Assembly (NCBI RefSeq): GCF_001653335.1 | Contig: NZ_CP015079.1 | Location: 3,348,001-3,412,000 of the forward strand | Direction: 5' to 3' | Length of the DNA stretch: 64,000 nucleotides | From: Nocardioides dokdonensis FR1436 | GTDB taxonomy: Bacteria; Actinomycetota; Actinomycetes; Propionibacteriales; Nocardioidaceae | Part shown: positions 1-7,517 of the stretch, piece after piece | Layout of the letters: every line of letters starts with the position of its first letter | How positions within the stretch are numbered: the stretch's first letter is position 1 | Made by a program: the position numbers and the translations under genes | The notes under the pieces: generated by a model | Told to the model about the DNA's origin: nothing | The model's database searches: none | The model's input: the letters and a program-made list of their open reading frames with translations, nothing else

Positions 1-315
1 CTCGCGGGGGCACCGCACGGGGCCGCAGCCGACTTGATCGGGTGGATGTCTCAGGGCCCTGCTCCCGTGGTGTCCCTCGACGTCCCCTCCGGTGTCGACG
101 CCACGACCGGGGAGGCTCCCGGAGTCCACGTGCGGGCCGCGACCACGATGGCCCTGGCCCTGCCCAAGACCGGGCTCGCCGTCGACGCCACCGGTGAGAT
201 CTGGCTGGCCGACATCGGCATCCCCGCGGGTGTCCTGGAGCGAGCCCGGGTCCGGCCCCCACCGGCGGGCCTCTTCTCGAAGGGGTACCGCGTCCGGCTG
301 AGCTGGTCCTCCTAG
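1..315 (+). CDS. nnrE: NAD(P)H-hydrate epimerase, C-terminal part (5' end outside window)
   Basis: The frame is open from the first base to TAG at 313-315, so the start lies upstream and about 104 codons are visible. The segment around bases 73-110 reads SLDVPSGVDATTGE, the hallmark of the YjeF N-terminal domain, which epimerises the damaged cofactors S- and R-NAD(P)HX in the cytosol. The protein stops soon after this domain with no ADP-dependent dehydratase domain, so it looks like a stand-alone epimerase. Its stop overlaps the stop of the convergent minus-strand gene in the bases CTAG at 312-315. The family call is good; the symbol follows the usual name for the stand-alone form. Confidence 0.78.
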   Translation, partial: LAGAPHGAAADLIGWMSQGPAPVVSLDVPSGVDATTGEAPGVHVRAATTMALALPKTGLAVDATGEIWLADIGIPAGVLERARVRPPPAGLFSKGYRVRLSWSS

Positions 316-1088
316 CCCGCGAGCAGGGACCGGCCCTCGAGCAGGAAGGCGTGGGCTGCGGCGCGCGGATCAGCCTCGGTGACGAGGTCGGAGTACCTGA
401 GGACCGCCATCCGCCCCGCCGACCAGAAGTCGCTGGACCGCTTCGCGTCCGGGTACCACGGGGCCACGTAGAGGTAGGGCAACGGCTCGGGGCCCGCCGT
501 GGCATCCGCGGCCACGTCCCCCGGAGAGAAGCCGAAGCTCGCCCGGGTAGTACCAGCAGGATCACCGATCTCGATGGCGGGGTCGAAGTGCTCGGGCCAG
601 AGCTGGGGTTCGCTGGCGTGCGCGGAGTCGCCGTCGGAGGAGAGCGCGTCCAGGATTCCCCAGCCGAACCCGAACCACGCGGCGAGTGCTGCGGCATCGT
701 CTGCGTCGATGCCGAGGTCGGCGTCGAGTGGGCCGGGTGCGGGGATGTCGAGGTTCGACGCCCAGGCCACGTCGGGCGCGATGCCGACGAAGGACCCGGC
801 TGCCGCCAGGGTCGAGAGGCGTTGGTGTCGGTGGCCGGCATCGGAGTGGACGACGAGGTCGACCCCCGCGACCCCAACGGTGGTCATCCCCTCCGGTCCC
901 GCGAAGGTCGGTGTGACGAGCCCGCCGGGAGCGGCGCGCAGCCCCATCCGGCCCATGGCGTGCCGGCGCGCGGGGCTGACGATGTACGCGGCGACGCGGT
1001 GCAACGCGAGGCGAGTCGCGGGGAACGAGTCCGAGAGCGGGACGAGCGGAGCGTTCATGGCAGGCGACCTTTGTTCGAGGGCGTTCAC
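312..1088 (-). CDS. hypothetical protein coupled to the Rieske-TPP enzyme
   Basis: A 258-residue protein I do not recognise. It starts at GTG (1088), overlapping the stop of the upstream Rieske-TPP gene in the bases GTGA, so the two are probably translationally coupled. An alternative ATG ten codons in (1058) has a weak AGG upstream. There is no signal peptide or convincing membrane segment. The N-terminal half is basic and includes SPARRHAMGRMG; the middle is acidic and Ala/Asp-rich with several Trp; the C-terminus contains YLYVAPWYPDAKRSSDFW. The aromatic-rich second half suggests a soluble folded protein. Coupling suggests a job tied to the TPP enzyme, but no function can be assigned. Confidence 0.72.
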   Translation of the reverse strand: MNALEQRSPAMNAPLVPLSDSFPATRLALHRVAAYIVSPARRHAMGRMGLRAAPGGLVTPTFAGPEGMTTVGVAGVDLVVHSDAGHRHQRLSTLAAAGSFVGIAPDVAWASNLDIPAPGPLDADLGIDADDAAALAAWFGFGWGILDALSSDGDSAHASEPQLWPEHFDPAIEIGDPAGTTRASFGFSPGDVAADATAGPEPLPYLYVAPWYPDAKRSSDFWSAGRMAVLRYSDLVTEADPRAAAHAFLLEGRSLLAG

Positions 1089-3067
1089 ATCAGCAGTGGA
1101 TCGGTGACGACCTCGACGAGGGACGGGCCGTCATGGGCGAGGGCGGCTGCGACCGCGTCGTGGAGCTGGTCGAGCTGCGTGACGCGGGCGCCGTGTGCGC
1201 CGCAGAGCTGCGCGAAGGCGGCGAAGTCCGGGTTGTGCAGGCTCGTCGCCCACACGTCGAACTCGCCTGCTCGTTGCTCCTTGCTGATCTTGCCCAGCTC
1301 ACTGTTGTTGAGCAGCACGTGGGTGATGTTCATGCCGTACTTGACGGCCGTCGTGAGCTCCATCGCGTACTGGCCGAAGCCTCCGTCGCCCGACACTGAC
1401 ACGACCTTGCGGGAGTCGCCGACGGCGGCCCACGCGCCCATGGCGGCGGGGAACGCGAATCCGATCGAGCCGAGGTAGCCGGACATGAGGACGTCTTGTT
1501 CGGCCACCTCGAAGTAGCGGCCGAACGAGTAGGTGTTGTTGCCGACGTCGACGCAGATCACCGCGTCGTCCGGGACGTGCTCGGACAGCTCGGCGAAGAC
1601 CGAGGCGGCGTTCAGGCCGGCCCCATGGTCATCCGTGCGGCGGCTGGCCTTCTCCTCGCGCCAGATCTGCCAGCGCTCCGCGATGATCGGGCGCTGGTCG
1701 ACGCAGGTGTGTCCGCCGTCGAGACCCTCGGCGAGCAGTCGGGCAGTGGTGGCAACAGCCCCCTGCAGGCCGATGTCGACCGGGTGGTGTCGGCCGATGG
1801 CCATCGGGTCGTGATCGATCTGGATGATCGACTTGTAGGGAGCGATCCCGGTGTGGTTCGAGAAGGAGGCGCCGAACGCGACGACGAGATCGGACTCGTT
1901 CATCAGCCAGCTCGCTACGGGGGTGCCGCTCCGCCCGAGTACGCCGCAGCCGAGCGGGTGGTGGTCCGAGACCGCACCCTTGGCCTTGAACGTCGTGATC
2001 ACCGGCGCACCGATCAGCTCAGCGAGCTCGAGGACGCCATCGATGTCGGCGCGCGCGCCCTGGCCGACCACGATGACGGGACGCTGTGACCCGCGGATGG
2101 TCTCGATCGCTGCCGCGAGGACCGCAGCAGGCGGGGCGATCTCGCGGGACCCGGTCCGGCCGTCGGGTCCGGACGGCTCCTGGTTCGAGGGCTCGACCTG
2201 CACCTCATCGGGGAAGATCAGGTGTGCGACGTCCTTGTCGACGATCGCGGTCTTGCACGCGAGGGTCATCAGCTCGGCGTGGTCAGCGGCCGACAGCACC
2301 ACCTCTCCGAAGCGGGCCACGTCCTTGAAGGCGTTGGCCAGGTCCATGTCCTGGAACGCGCCCCGCCCCTTGGTCTTCGACGGCACCTGCCCCGAGAGGG
2401 CCAGCACCGGCGCCCGGTCGACCTTGGCGTCGTAGAGGCCGGTCAGCAGGTTGGTCGAGCCGGGACCGGCGATGCCGAAGCAGGCGGCGAGCCGGCCGGT
2501 GAGCTTGCCGTACGCCGTGGCGGCGAACGACGCTGCGCCTTCGTGGCGGATCCCGACGTAGCGCAGGTCACCGCGTCGCTCGGCGCGATGCATCGCGTCG
2601 GCGAACCCGAGGTTGGAGTGACCGACCATCCCGAACACGGTGTCGACCCCCCAGTTGACCATCGTCTCGACCATGACGTCCGAGACGGTGCGCGGGTGCT
2701 CGGCCTCCGCGGGGAGCGCCACGTAGACGCCGTCGACGCGCACCTCGCTCGCGTACGCCTCGGGGGCGTCGGCGAAGCCCTCCGGGGGTTCGCCGTTGCA
2801 GGGGCTGTAGTCGTAGCCGTGCCACGGACACCGCAACCAACCCTTCTCGATCGATCCCTCGCCGAGCGGGCCACCCTGGTGCGGACACCGGTTGCTCAGG
2901 ATCCCGAACCTGCCATCGACGTGGGTGACCGCGAGCGTGCGGCGCCCCACGCTCACGGTGGTCACGCGGCCCTCGGGGAGCTCATCGGGGTCGAGCACCT
3001 TGTGCCATTCGTGCGCGACCTCGGGCACGGTGACGGGTTCGGTCGACGGTCTCTGGCTGGCGGTCAT
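1085..3067 (-). CDS. Rieske ferredoxin domain fused to thiamine-diphosphate enzyme (pyruvate oxidase/acetolactate synthase superfamily)
   Basis: 660 residues. Residues about 15-118 form a Rieske [2Fe-2S] domain with ligands C61-P-H63 and C80-PW-H83 (C-x-H-x16-C-x2-H). Residues about 125-660 form a three-domain TPP enzyme: the predicted catalytic glutamate is E176 in RHEGAA, and the cofactor motif runs from GDGG (560-563) to NN (587-588). The superfamily decarboxylates 2-oxo acids; a tethered iron-sulfur centre suggests electrons leave by a one-electron route instead of to oxygen or a second oxo acid, which is inference. The preserved Rieske ligands argue against decay. It follows the formate/nitrite-type channel gene and is coupled to an unknown gene. 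The substrate cannot be read from sequence. Confidence 0.85.
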   Translation of the reverse strand: MTASQRPSTEPVTVPEVAHEWHKVLDPDELPEGRVTTVSVGRRTLAVTHVDGRFGILSNRCPHQGGPLGEGSIEKGWLRCPWHGYDYSPCNGEPPEGFADAPEAYASEVRVDGVYVALPAEAEHPRTVSDVMVETMVNWGVDTVFGMVGHSNLGFADAMHRAERRGDLRYVGIRHEGAASFAATAYGKLTGRLAACFGIAGPGSTNLLTGLYDAKVDRAPVLALSGQVPSKTKGRGAFQDMDLANAFKDVARFGEVVLSAADHAELMTLACKTAIVDKDVAHLIFPDEVQVEPSNQEPSGPDGRTGSREIAPPAAVLAAAIETIRGSQRPVIVVGQGARADIDGVLELAELIGAPVITTFKAKGAVSDHHPLGCGVLGRSGTPVASWLMNESDLVVAFGASFSNHTGIAPYKSIIQIDHDPMAIGRHHPVDIGLQGAVATTARLLAEGLDGGHTCVDQRPIIAERWQIWREEKASRRTDDHGAGLNAASVFAELSEHVPDDAVICVDVGNNTYSFGRYFEVAEQDVLMSGYLGSIGFAFPAAMGAWAAVGDSRKVVSVSGDGGFGQYAMELTTAVKYGMNITHVLLNNSELGKISKEQRAGEFDVWATSLHNPDFAAFAQLCGAHGARVTQLDQLHDAVAAALAHDGPSLVEVVTDPLLM

Positions 3068-3118
3068 GGGGTTCGCGTCCTGTCGCAGCTGGATGGAGGT
3101 GACGTTATCGCTCTGCCG

Positions 3119-3994
3119 TCAAGCGGGCACGTGGCCGTCATCAGTTTCGTCGGGCACCTGCCGGTTGCCCGCGATGTAGAAAGGCAGGGCGACGAGGAAG
3201 AAGGCGCCGATGATGTTGCCGATCGCCGCGGGCAGCACCGACCACAGCAGGCCGTCGCCCCACCCGGGCCCGTATCCGAGCGGCTGGCTCAGTGACAGGT
3301 AGGCCATGTTGGCCGGGGCGTGGAGGAAGCCGCCGGCCACGAAGGCCATGACGGTGATCAGGACCGGGATGTACTTTCCGATGATCGTGCGACCCATCGT
3401 GGCCAGGAACGCGGCCATCCCGACGAGCCAGTTGGCGACGACGCCCGACAGCACCGCCTGGAAGAACCCCTCGGCGCCACCCACGTCCTGGAAGCGCATC
3501 TTCGTCGACATGACCTCGTCCAGCAGCGCTTCGAAGCCCGCGCCGTAGTCCGAGACGTAGACGATGACCTGGCCCAGCACGAAGGCGCCGATCATGTTGC
3601 CGATCGCGGCAAGCAGCCAGAGCTTCAGGATCGCCGTACGCAGCGGCGGGAGGCCGAGACGATCGCGTCGCTTGCCGAGCAGCGTCGCCGGGAGCTCCAC
3701 GTTCACCTCGGTGAACAGCAACGCCCCGCTGAGCACGACGAGGAAGAACCCGACCGAGAACCCGAAGCCTTCCAGGAGCCGTTGTACTCCTTCGTTGTCG
3801 GTACCGGTCGCGATCAAGGTGCTGAAGAGGGCGCCGATCGTGATGAACCCACCGGCCATCACGCTGAGCACGAGGACCTGGTGCGCGCGGAGCCCGCAGG
3901 CTCGCTTCGCACCGGCCTCGGCCATCTCGATGAGCACGCGCTCAGGTGCGACGAACTGGCTGGGCGGCAGGTCGGTCTCAGACTCCCCGGTCAT
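3119..3994 (-). CDS. formate/nitrite transporter (FNT) family channel
   Basis: 291 residues from ATG at 3994, which overlaps the stop of the glutaredoxin gene as ATGA; an upstream in-frame extension exists but reads as the shadow of that gene. Six hydrophobic segments and the family-like stretches GNMIGAFVLG, NWLVGMAAFLATMG and FLHAPANMAYLSL mark a pentameric FNT channel of the inner membrane. FNT proteins pass small monovalent anions (formate, nitrite, lactate, acetate, hydrosulfide). Placed just before a 2-oxo-acid-type TPP enzyme, export or import of a carboxylate is a reasonable guess, but nitrite is equally possible given the Rieske partner. Confidence 0.86.
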   Translation of the reverse strand: MTGESETDLPPSQFVAPERVLIEMAEAGAKRACGLRAHQVLVLSVMAGGFITIGALFSTLIATGTDNEGVQRLLEGFGFSVGFFLVVLSGALLFTEVNVELPATLLGKRRDRLGLPPLRTAILKLWLLAAIGNMIGAFVLGQVIVYVSDYGAGFEALLDEVMSTKMRFQDVGGAEGFFQAVLSGVVANWLVGMAAFLATMGRTIIGKYIPVLITVMAFVAGGFLHAPANMAYLSLSQPLGYGPGWGDGLLWSVLPAAIGNIIGAFFLVALPFYIAGNRQVPDETDDGHVPA

Positions 3995-4734
3995 CGATCT
4001 CGATCCCCTTCCAGGGGCAGACGCTGGTGGTGCTGCTGGGGTGCAGCACTCCTGCGGGTCGTGCGACGCACGGTGCGCAGCAGCCCCAGGGTCGTGGCGA
4101 TGGCGGCACCACCGGCGGAGAGGAGGAGGGCCTCGACGATCGAGTCTCCCGATCCTGTCCACGTCGCGCCCTCCAGGCGGCCGGCGGAGGACAGGAGTCC
4201 GGTGAGTGCCAGGGCCGCGGCGAGGCCGCTCCCGCCGGCGAGCATGATGCGTCGTCGAGCCGAAGGATCACCAGAGATGGTGTCCTGGCTGACCACCCAG
4301 GGCCAGGCCGCAGCCAGGATCAGTGGAGCGAGGTGCCACGTGGTCGTGGGCCGCCACGCGACGAGCACGGACCAGACCAGCGCAACCACGAGGGTCCAGG
4401 TGAGCCCCGGGCTGACCCTCGCGTTGCCGCCGCGGTGAGCCGCCGCTGCTGGCGGATCGGGCTGATGCTCGGGGTCAACCGCCCGGATCGCGGCGACCAC
4501 CTGCCGGACGGAGGGGTTCACCAGAGCTTGATCGCCGATGAAGACGGTCGGGACCGTCTCGTCTCCGCCGGTGACCGCGCGTACGCGGGCGGCGGCGTCT
4601 GCCGACGACCAGATGTCGTGCTCGAGCGTGGCCACGCCCGCGCGGCGCAGACCGCGACGCAGGGAAGCACAGAAGGGGCAGCCGGGTCGCCACATCACCT
4701 CGATGCTGGTGGTGGTCGCGTTGGTCTCGGTCAT
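3991..4734 (-). CDS. glutaredoxin-like domain fused to a membrane domain
   Basis: 247 residues. Residues about 10-85 are a glutaredoxin/mycoredoxin-type thioredoxin fold with active site C19-PF-C22 and the cis-proline segment TVPTVFIGD. A linker rich in Pro and Ala leads to three or four hydrophobic segments (about 113-215), so the redox domain is membrane tethered. It probably reduces mixed disulfides with mycothiol as electron source, by analogy with mycoredoxin. The last codons run into a relic: the bases at 4005-4020 encode CPWKG, the DUF427 signature, in another frame. A decayed copy of the membrane half lies at 6880-7263. It sits between a 4-TM protein gene and the FNT channel gene. Confidence 0.8.
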   Translation of the reverse strand: MTETNATTTSIEVMWRPGCPFCASLRRGLRRAGVATLEHDIWSSADAAARVRAVTGGDETVPTVFIGDQALVNPSVRQVVAAIRAVDPEHQPDPPAAAAHRGGNARVSPGLTWTLVVALVWSVLVAWRPTTTWHLAPLILAAAWPWVVSQDTISGDPSARRRIMLAGGSGLAAALALTGLLSSAGRLEGATWTGSGDSIVEALLLSAGGAAIATTLGLLRTVRRTTRRSAAPQQHHQRLPLEGDRDR

Positions 4735-4764
4735 GGCTCGTCCTCGAGTGTGGAAGGCGGGTGA

Positions 4765-5325
4765 TCAGTGCGCGCGCTTGGCGCCCATGAGCAGGATGAG
4801 GCCAAGGAAGAGCCCGAAGACCAGGTGCTCGACGAGGAAGGTGCCGTAGCCGACGAGCTCGGCCATGTTGGTGATCTGGTCGCCACTGTCGAAGATCACG
4901 GCGGCCAGGGGGAGGCCCACGAAGGAGCTGATGACGAAGACCAGGCCGCCCCAGACGACGGCGGCGGCGACGAGCGCCATCCCACGGATCTTGGCCAGGA
5001 CGGCCAGCACACCGAAGCCCACGCCGTACATCGCGCCCACCATCATGTGGACCAGTGCGCCCACGAGGGCAGCCCCGGCGAAGAACTCGAAGTTCGAGCC
5101 CCCCATGGTGGCGCTCTCCATCGACGACATCATGTCGGCGGGAGAGATGAACACCGACGCGATGTGGTGGAGCGGCGTGAAGAACCCCGACCCCTGGTAG
5201 GTGGCGGCGGCGAGCATCGCATAGGCGGCCATCATCAACGAGCCGATGACGCCCGCGACCGCCCCTGTCGACGCGGCGCGGGCGAGGCGGGTTCGGCTGG
5301 TGGGGGCGTGGGTATCGGTGTTCAT
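4765..5325 (-). CDS. small integral membrane protein (about four TM segments)
   Basis: 186 residues from ATG 5325, chosen because GGAGG lies just upstream and the first helix starts soon after. About four hydrophobic helices (roughly residues 21-45, 80-105, 110-135 and 155-183) with many Met and Gly residues. No family is recognised with certainty. The architecture and wording resemble the 180-residue protein at 12456-12998, which also heads a redox-linked minus-strand unit, so the two may be paralogues. It is the first gene of a likely unit continuing into the glutaredoxin, FNT and Rieske-TPP genes. A 238-base gap upstream is the probable promoter region; I see no clear operator there. Confidence 0.75.
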   Translation of the reverse strand: MNTDTHAPTSRTRLARAASTGAVAGVIGSLMMAAYAMLAAATYQGSGFFTPLHHIASVFISPADMMSSMESATMGGSNFEFFAGAALVGALVHMMVGAMYGVGFGVLAVLAKIRGMALVAAAVVWGGLVFVISSFVGLPLAAVIFDSGDQITNMAELVGYGTFLVEHLVFGLFLGLILLMGAKRAH

Positions 5326-5563
5326 GGTGTCCTCCGGGTCATGGCGTGTCGATCGAACGAACTCCCATGGGTGAAACACGGGGACCCCCCGGTGAGCATC
5401 CCGGAGCCCGTGTGTCTGGGATCGGGCAGCGCCTGAGGGCGCGCGCACTGAAGTCGGCCGGTGCCCTCATTCCGCAGGAGGCGCAGATCGCGAGACCGGC
5501 CTTGCCAGCGGGGTCCGGCTCCATCCCGCTCGCGCAGCGGTCAGAACGGTGGAGCCGCCAGAC

Positions 5564-6169
5564 TCACCAGGCGTCGACGGTGACGTGCATCGCGTTGAGG
5601 TACTGGTGGATCTCAGCCGCGTCGGCGCCGGAGCGCATGATGACCTGGAGCCCAAGCAGGTAGGTGGTGAGAAGGTCGGTCCGCGCTCGGGCGATCTCGG
5701 AGTCGACCTCCTCCTCGGACATGGCGTGACCGATGAGGGTGTGGATCTGCTCGCGCATCTGTCGTCGGTAGTCGGTCGAGAAGTCGTAGCTGGGCAGGCT
5801 TCCTCGCAGCTCGTTGGAGGCCATTACCATCAGGCAGCCGTCGCGGCCGCGCTCGGAGATCGCGTCTGCTTCAAACATCTCCAGGAACCGGTGGACCCCG
5901 TCGATCCCGGGCCCGGCCTGGTCGATCAGGGCAGCGAACATCGCAATCCGCTCGGCGAGATAGCGCCGCAGCACGGTCGCGAAGAGCTCCTCCTTGGTCC
6001 CGAAGGTGCGGTAGAGGCTCGGCTTGTGGACTCCGCTGGTCTCCACGATGTCCGCCATCGAGGTCTGGCCGTACCCCTGCCGCCAGAACAGAGCGGTCAG
6101 CTCGGCGAGGACCGCTTCCTCGTCGAAGAGTCTCGGGCGGCCGATGGGTGCCTTGGCGGTCGTGCTCAT
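5564..6169 (-). CDS. TetR/AcrR family transcriptional regulator
   Basis: 201 residues. The N-terminal helix-turn-helix (residues about 14-60) includes GYGQTSMADIVETSGVHKPSLYRTFGTKEEL, abbreviated here to its ends, which matches the TetR DNA-binding domain; the rest is the ligand-binding helical domain with RTDLLTTYLLGLQ near the end. It is divergent from an AhpD-like gene 133 bases away, and a perfect palindrome at 6234-6247 lies between them. The simplest reading is that it represses the AhpD-like gene and itself in response to an unknown, perhaps electrophilic or oxidising, ligand. Confidence 0.9.
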   Translation of the reverse strand: MSTTAKAPIGRPRLFDEEAVLAELTALFWRQGYGQTSMADIVETSGVHKPSLYRTFGTKEELFATVLRRYLAERIAMFAALIDQAGPGIDGVHRFLEMFEADAISERGRDGCLMVMASNELRGSLPSYDFSTDYRRQMREQIHTLIGHAMSEEEVDSEIARARTDLLTTYLLGLQVIMRSGADAAEIHQYLNAMHVTVDAW

Positions 6170-6233
6170 GGGGTGATGCTACGGCCTCGGGCCTCATTTG
6201 TAACCCTTCGGTAGTAAAGTCGAGTGCGGTAAG

Positions 6234-6247
6234 GTACCGTTCGGTAC
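6234..6247. promoter_or_regulatory. palindromic operator between tetR-type gene and AhpD-like gene
   Basis: GTACCG-TT-CGGTAC is a perfect 6-bp inverted repeat with a 2-base spacer. It sits 56 bases before the AhpD-like start and 65 bases from the start of the divergent regulator. Position and symmetry fit a TetR-family operator; recognition by this particular regulator is inferred. Confidence 0.55.
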
Positions 6248-6302
6248 AGAACGTTGTTCCCAATGGCTTTCACTGCCGGCCCACCATCGAGACGGAGCAC
6301 CC

Positions 6303-6866
6303 ATGACTGACTTCCCGCTGCACGACGAGACCACCGCCCCCGAGGCGAGCAGGGAACTGCTCGCCCGGTCGAGGAAGCAGAACGGGATGATCCCGGGGCT
6401 GCACGCGACCATGGCCGAGGCGCCCGGCCTGCTCGAGGGCTACCAGCTGGTGCACCAGCTGTTCGTCGACTCGAGCTTCGACAAGGACGAGCTGACCGTG
6501 GTCTGGCAGTCCGTCAACGTCGAACACTCCTGCCACTACTGCGTCCCGGCGCACACCGGTATCGCGAAGGGCATGAAGGTCGACGACGCGATCACCGACG
6601 CGCTGCGCGACGGAACACCCCTGCCGGGCGAGCGCCTCGAGGCGCTGCGCACCTTCACCCTTGCCATGGTCCGCGAGCGCGGAAACGTGGACGATGTCGC
6701 AGTGCAGGCGTTCCTGGACGCCGGCTTCACCAAGCGCCAGGTGCTCGAGGTCATCCTCGGTGTCTCGCAGAAGGTGATGTCGAACTACACCAACCACCTG
6801 GCGCGGACGCCTGTCGACGCGCCGTTCGAGAAGTTCGCCTGGCAGGGAGCGGCCGCAACCGTCTGA
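6303..6866 (+). CDS. AhpD/carboxymuconolactone decarboxylase-like protein
   Basis: 187 residues, all helical in character. E74, C77-HY-C80 and H84 reproduce the AhpD active-site pattern E-x2-C-x2-C-x3-H, so a thiol-disulfide or peroxidase role is likely rather than gamma-carboxymuconolactone decarboxylation. In actinobacteria such proteins reduce peroxides or shuttle electrons from lipoyl or thiol partners. It is transcribed away from a TetR regulator and probably controlled by the palindrome at 6234-6247. Start ATG 6303 follows a GGAG. Downstream lie only relics, so it is monocistronic. Confidence 0.85.
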   Translation: MTDFPLHDETTAPEASRELLARSRKQNGMIPGLHATMAEAPGLLEGYQLVHQLFVDSSFDKDELTVVWQSVNVEHSCHYCVPAHTGIAKGMKVDDAITDALRDGTPLPGERLEALRTFTLAMVRERGNVDDVAVQAFLDAGFTKRQVLEVILGVSQKVMSNYTNHLARTPVDAPFEKFAWQGAAATV

Positions 6867-6879
6867 GTGGTCGCACCGC

Positions 6880-7263
6880 ACTCGGGGGTGGTGTGAGGTG
6901 AACGCTCCGCCCGGGACGACCTTGCCGTCGACGTGGGCGTCGTAGTAGCTCGCGACTCCCTTCCAGGGGCAGATGCGCAGCAGCCCCAGGGTCGCGGCGA
7001 TGGCGGCACCACCGGCCGGGGGGAGGAGCGCCTCGACCACAGGGGTTCCCGATCCTGTCCACGTGGGCCCGTCGCGGCGACCGGCCGCAGATAGGAGCCC
7101 CGTGAGCGCCAGCAGCACCGAGGCCGCCGCCGGTGAACAGGATGCGTCGTTGAGCCGACGGGTCATCCGGTGAGCTGTCCTGATCAACGGCCCACGGCCA
7201 GTCTGCTGCCAGGATCAGCGGAGCGAGCTGCCACGTGGTCCTGGGACGCCCCGCGACCCTCAT
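6880..7263 (-). pseudogene. decayed copy of the glutaredoxin-fused membrane domain joined to a DUF427 fragment
   Basis: Read on the minus strand, 7263 to about 7135 gives TTWQLAPLILAADWPWAV, matching TTWHLAPLILAAAWPWVV of the gene at 3991-4734. After a frame change it continues TGLLSAAGRRDGPTWTGSG and AIAATLGLLR, again matching that gene. It then runs directly into ICPWKGVASYYDAHVDGK, the signature of DUF427 proteins such as the one at 12067-12396. The redox domain with the CxxC is missing and the frame is broken, so this is a relic. Nucleotide similarity to 4061-4200 is obvious by eye. It overlaps no intact gene. Confidence 0.75.
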
Positions 7264-7284
7264 CTGCTGGCCCAGACGTGATCG

Positions 7285-7468
7285 TCATCGGGGAAGGGTC
7301 GGCCGCAACCACGCCCTGGTGCGCGCCCCGGTCGTCGACCTGCTCCGGAGGCACGGCCCTCAGGGTCTCGTCACGCCGATCGAGGTTGCCCGAGCCGCCC
7401 TGAGCGACGATTCCGGGCTGATCGGTGGGGCCGTCTGGCCGCGTGCGATCGGAGGGGTGAGCGTGTGA
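7285..7468 (+). pseudogene. possible relic of a ROK-family protein C-terminus
   Basis: One frame reads HALVRAPVVDLLRRHG then AALSDDSGLIGGAVW and stops at 7466-7468. Ending in A-L-x-D-D-x-G-L-I-G-A is typical of the C-terminus of ROK kinases and regulators. No N-terminal part, glycine-rich ATP site or zinc motif is present upstream, so if the match is real only a fragment remains. The rest of 7264-7517 shows nothing else I can name. Confidence 0.3.
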
Positions 7469-7517
7469 CGAGCGTAGGGTCGCCGAGGTGCGGGCCCTAC
7501 GACAGGAGGCAGATCAC

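Noticed and set aside
5378..5400. GGGAC run upstream of the 4-TM gene resembling a DosR half-box
   Set aside because: It is followed by a C-run and no GTCCC arm at the right distance.
5339..5524. 61-residue minus-strand frame with four cysteines (ICASCGMRAP) in the gap before the 4-TM gene
   Set aside because: No ribosome site and no recognisable family; it fills a probable promoter region. Kept out as likely chance.
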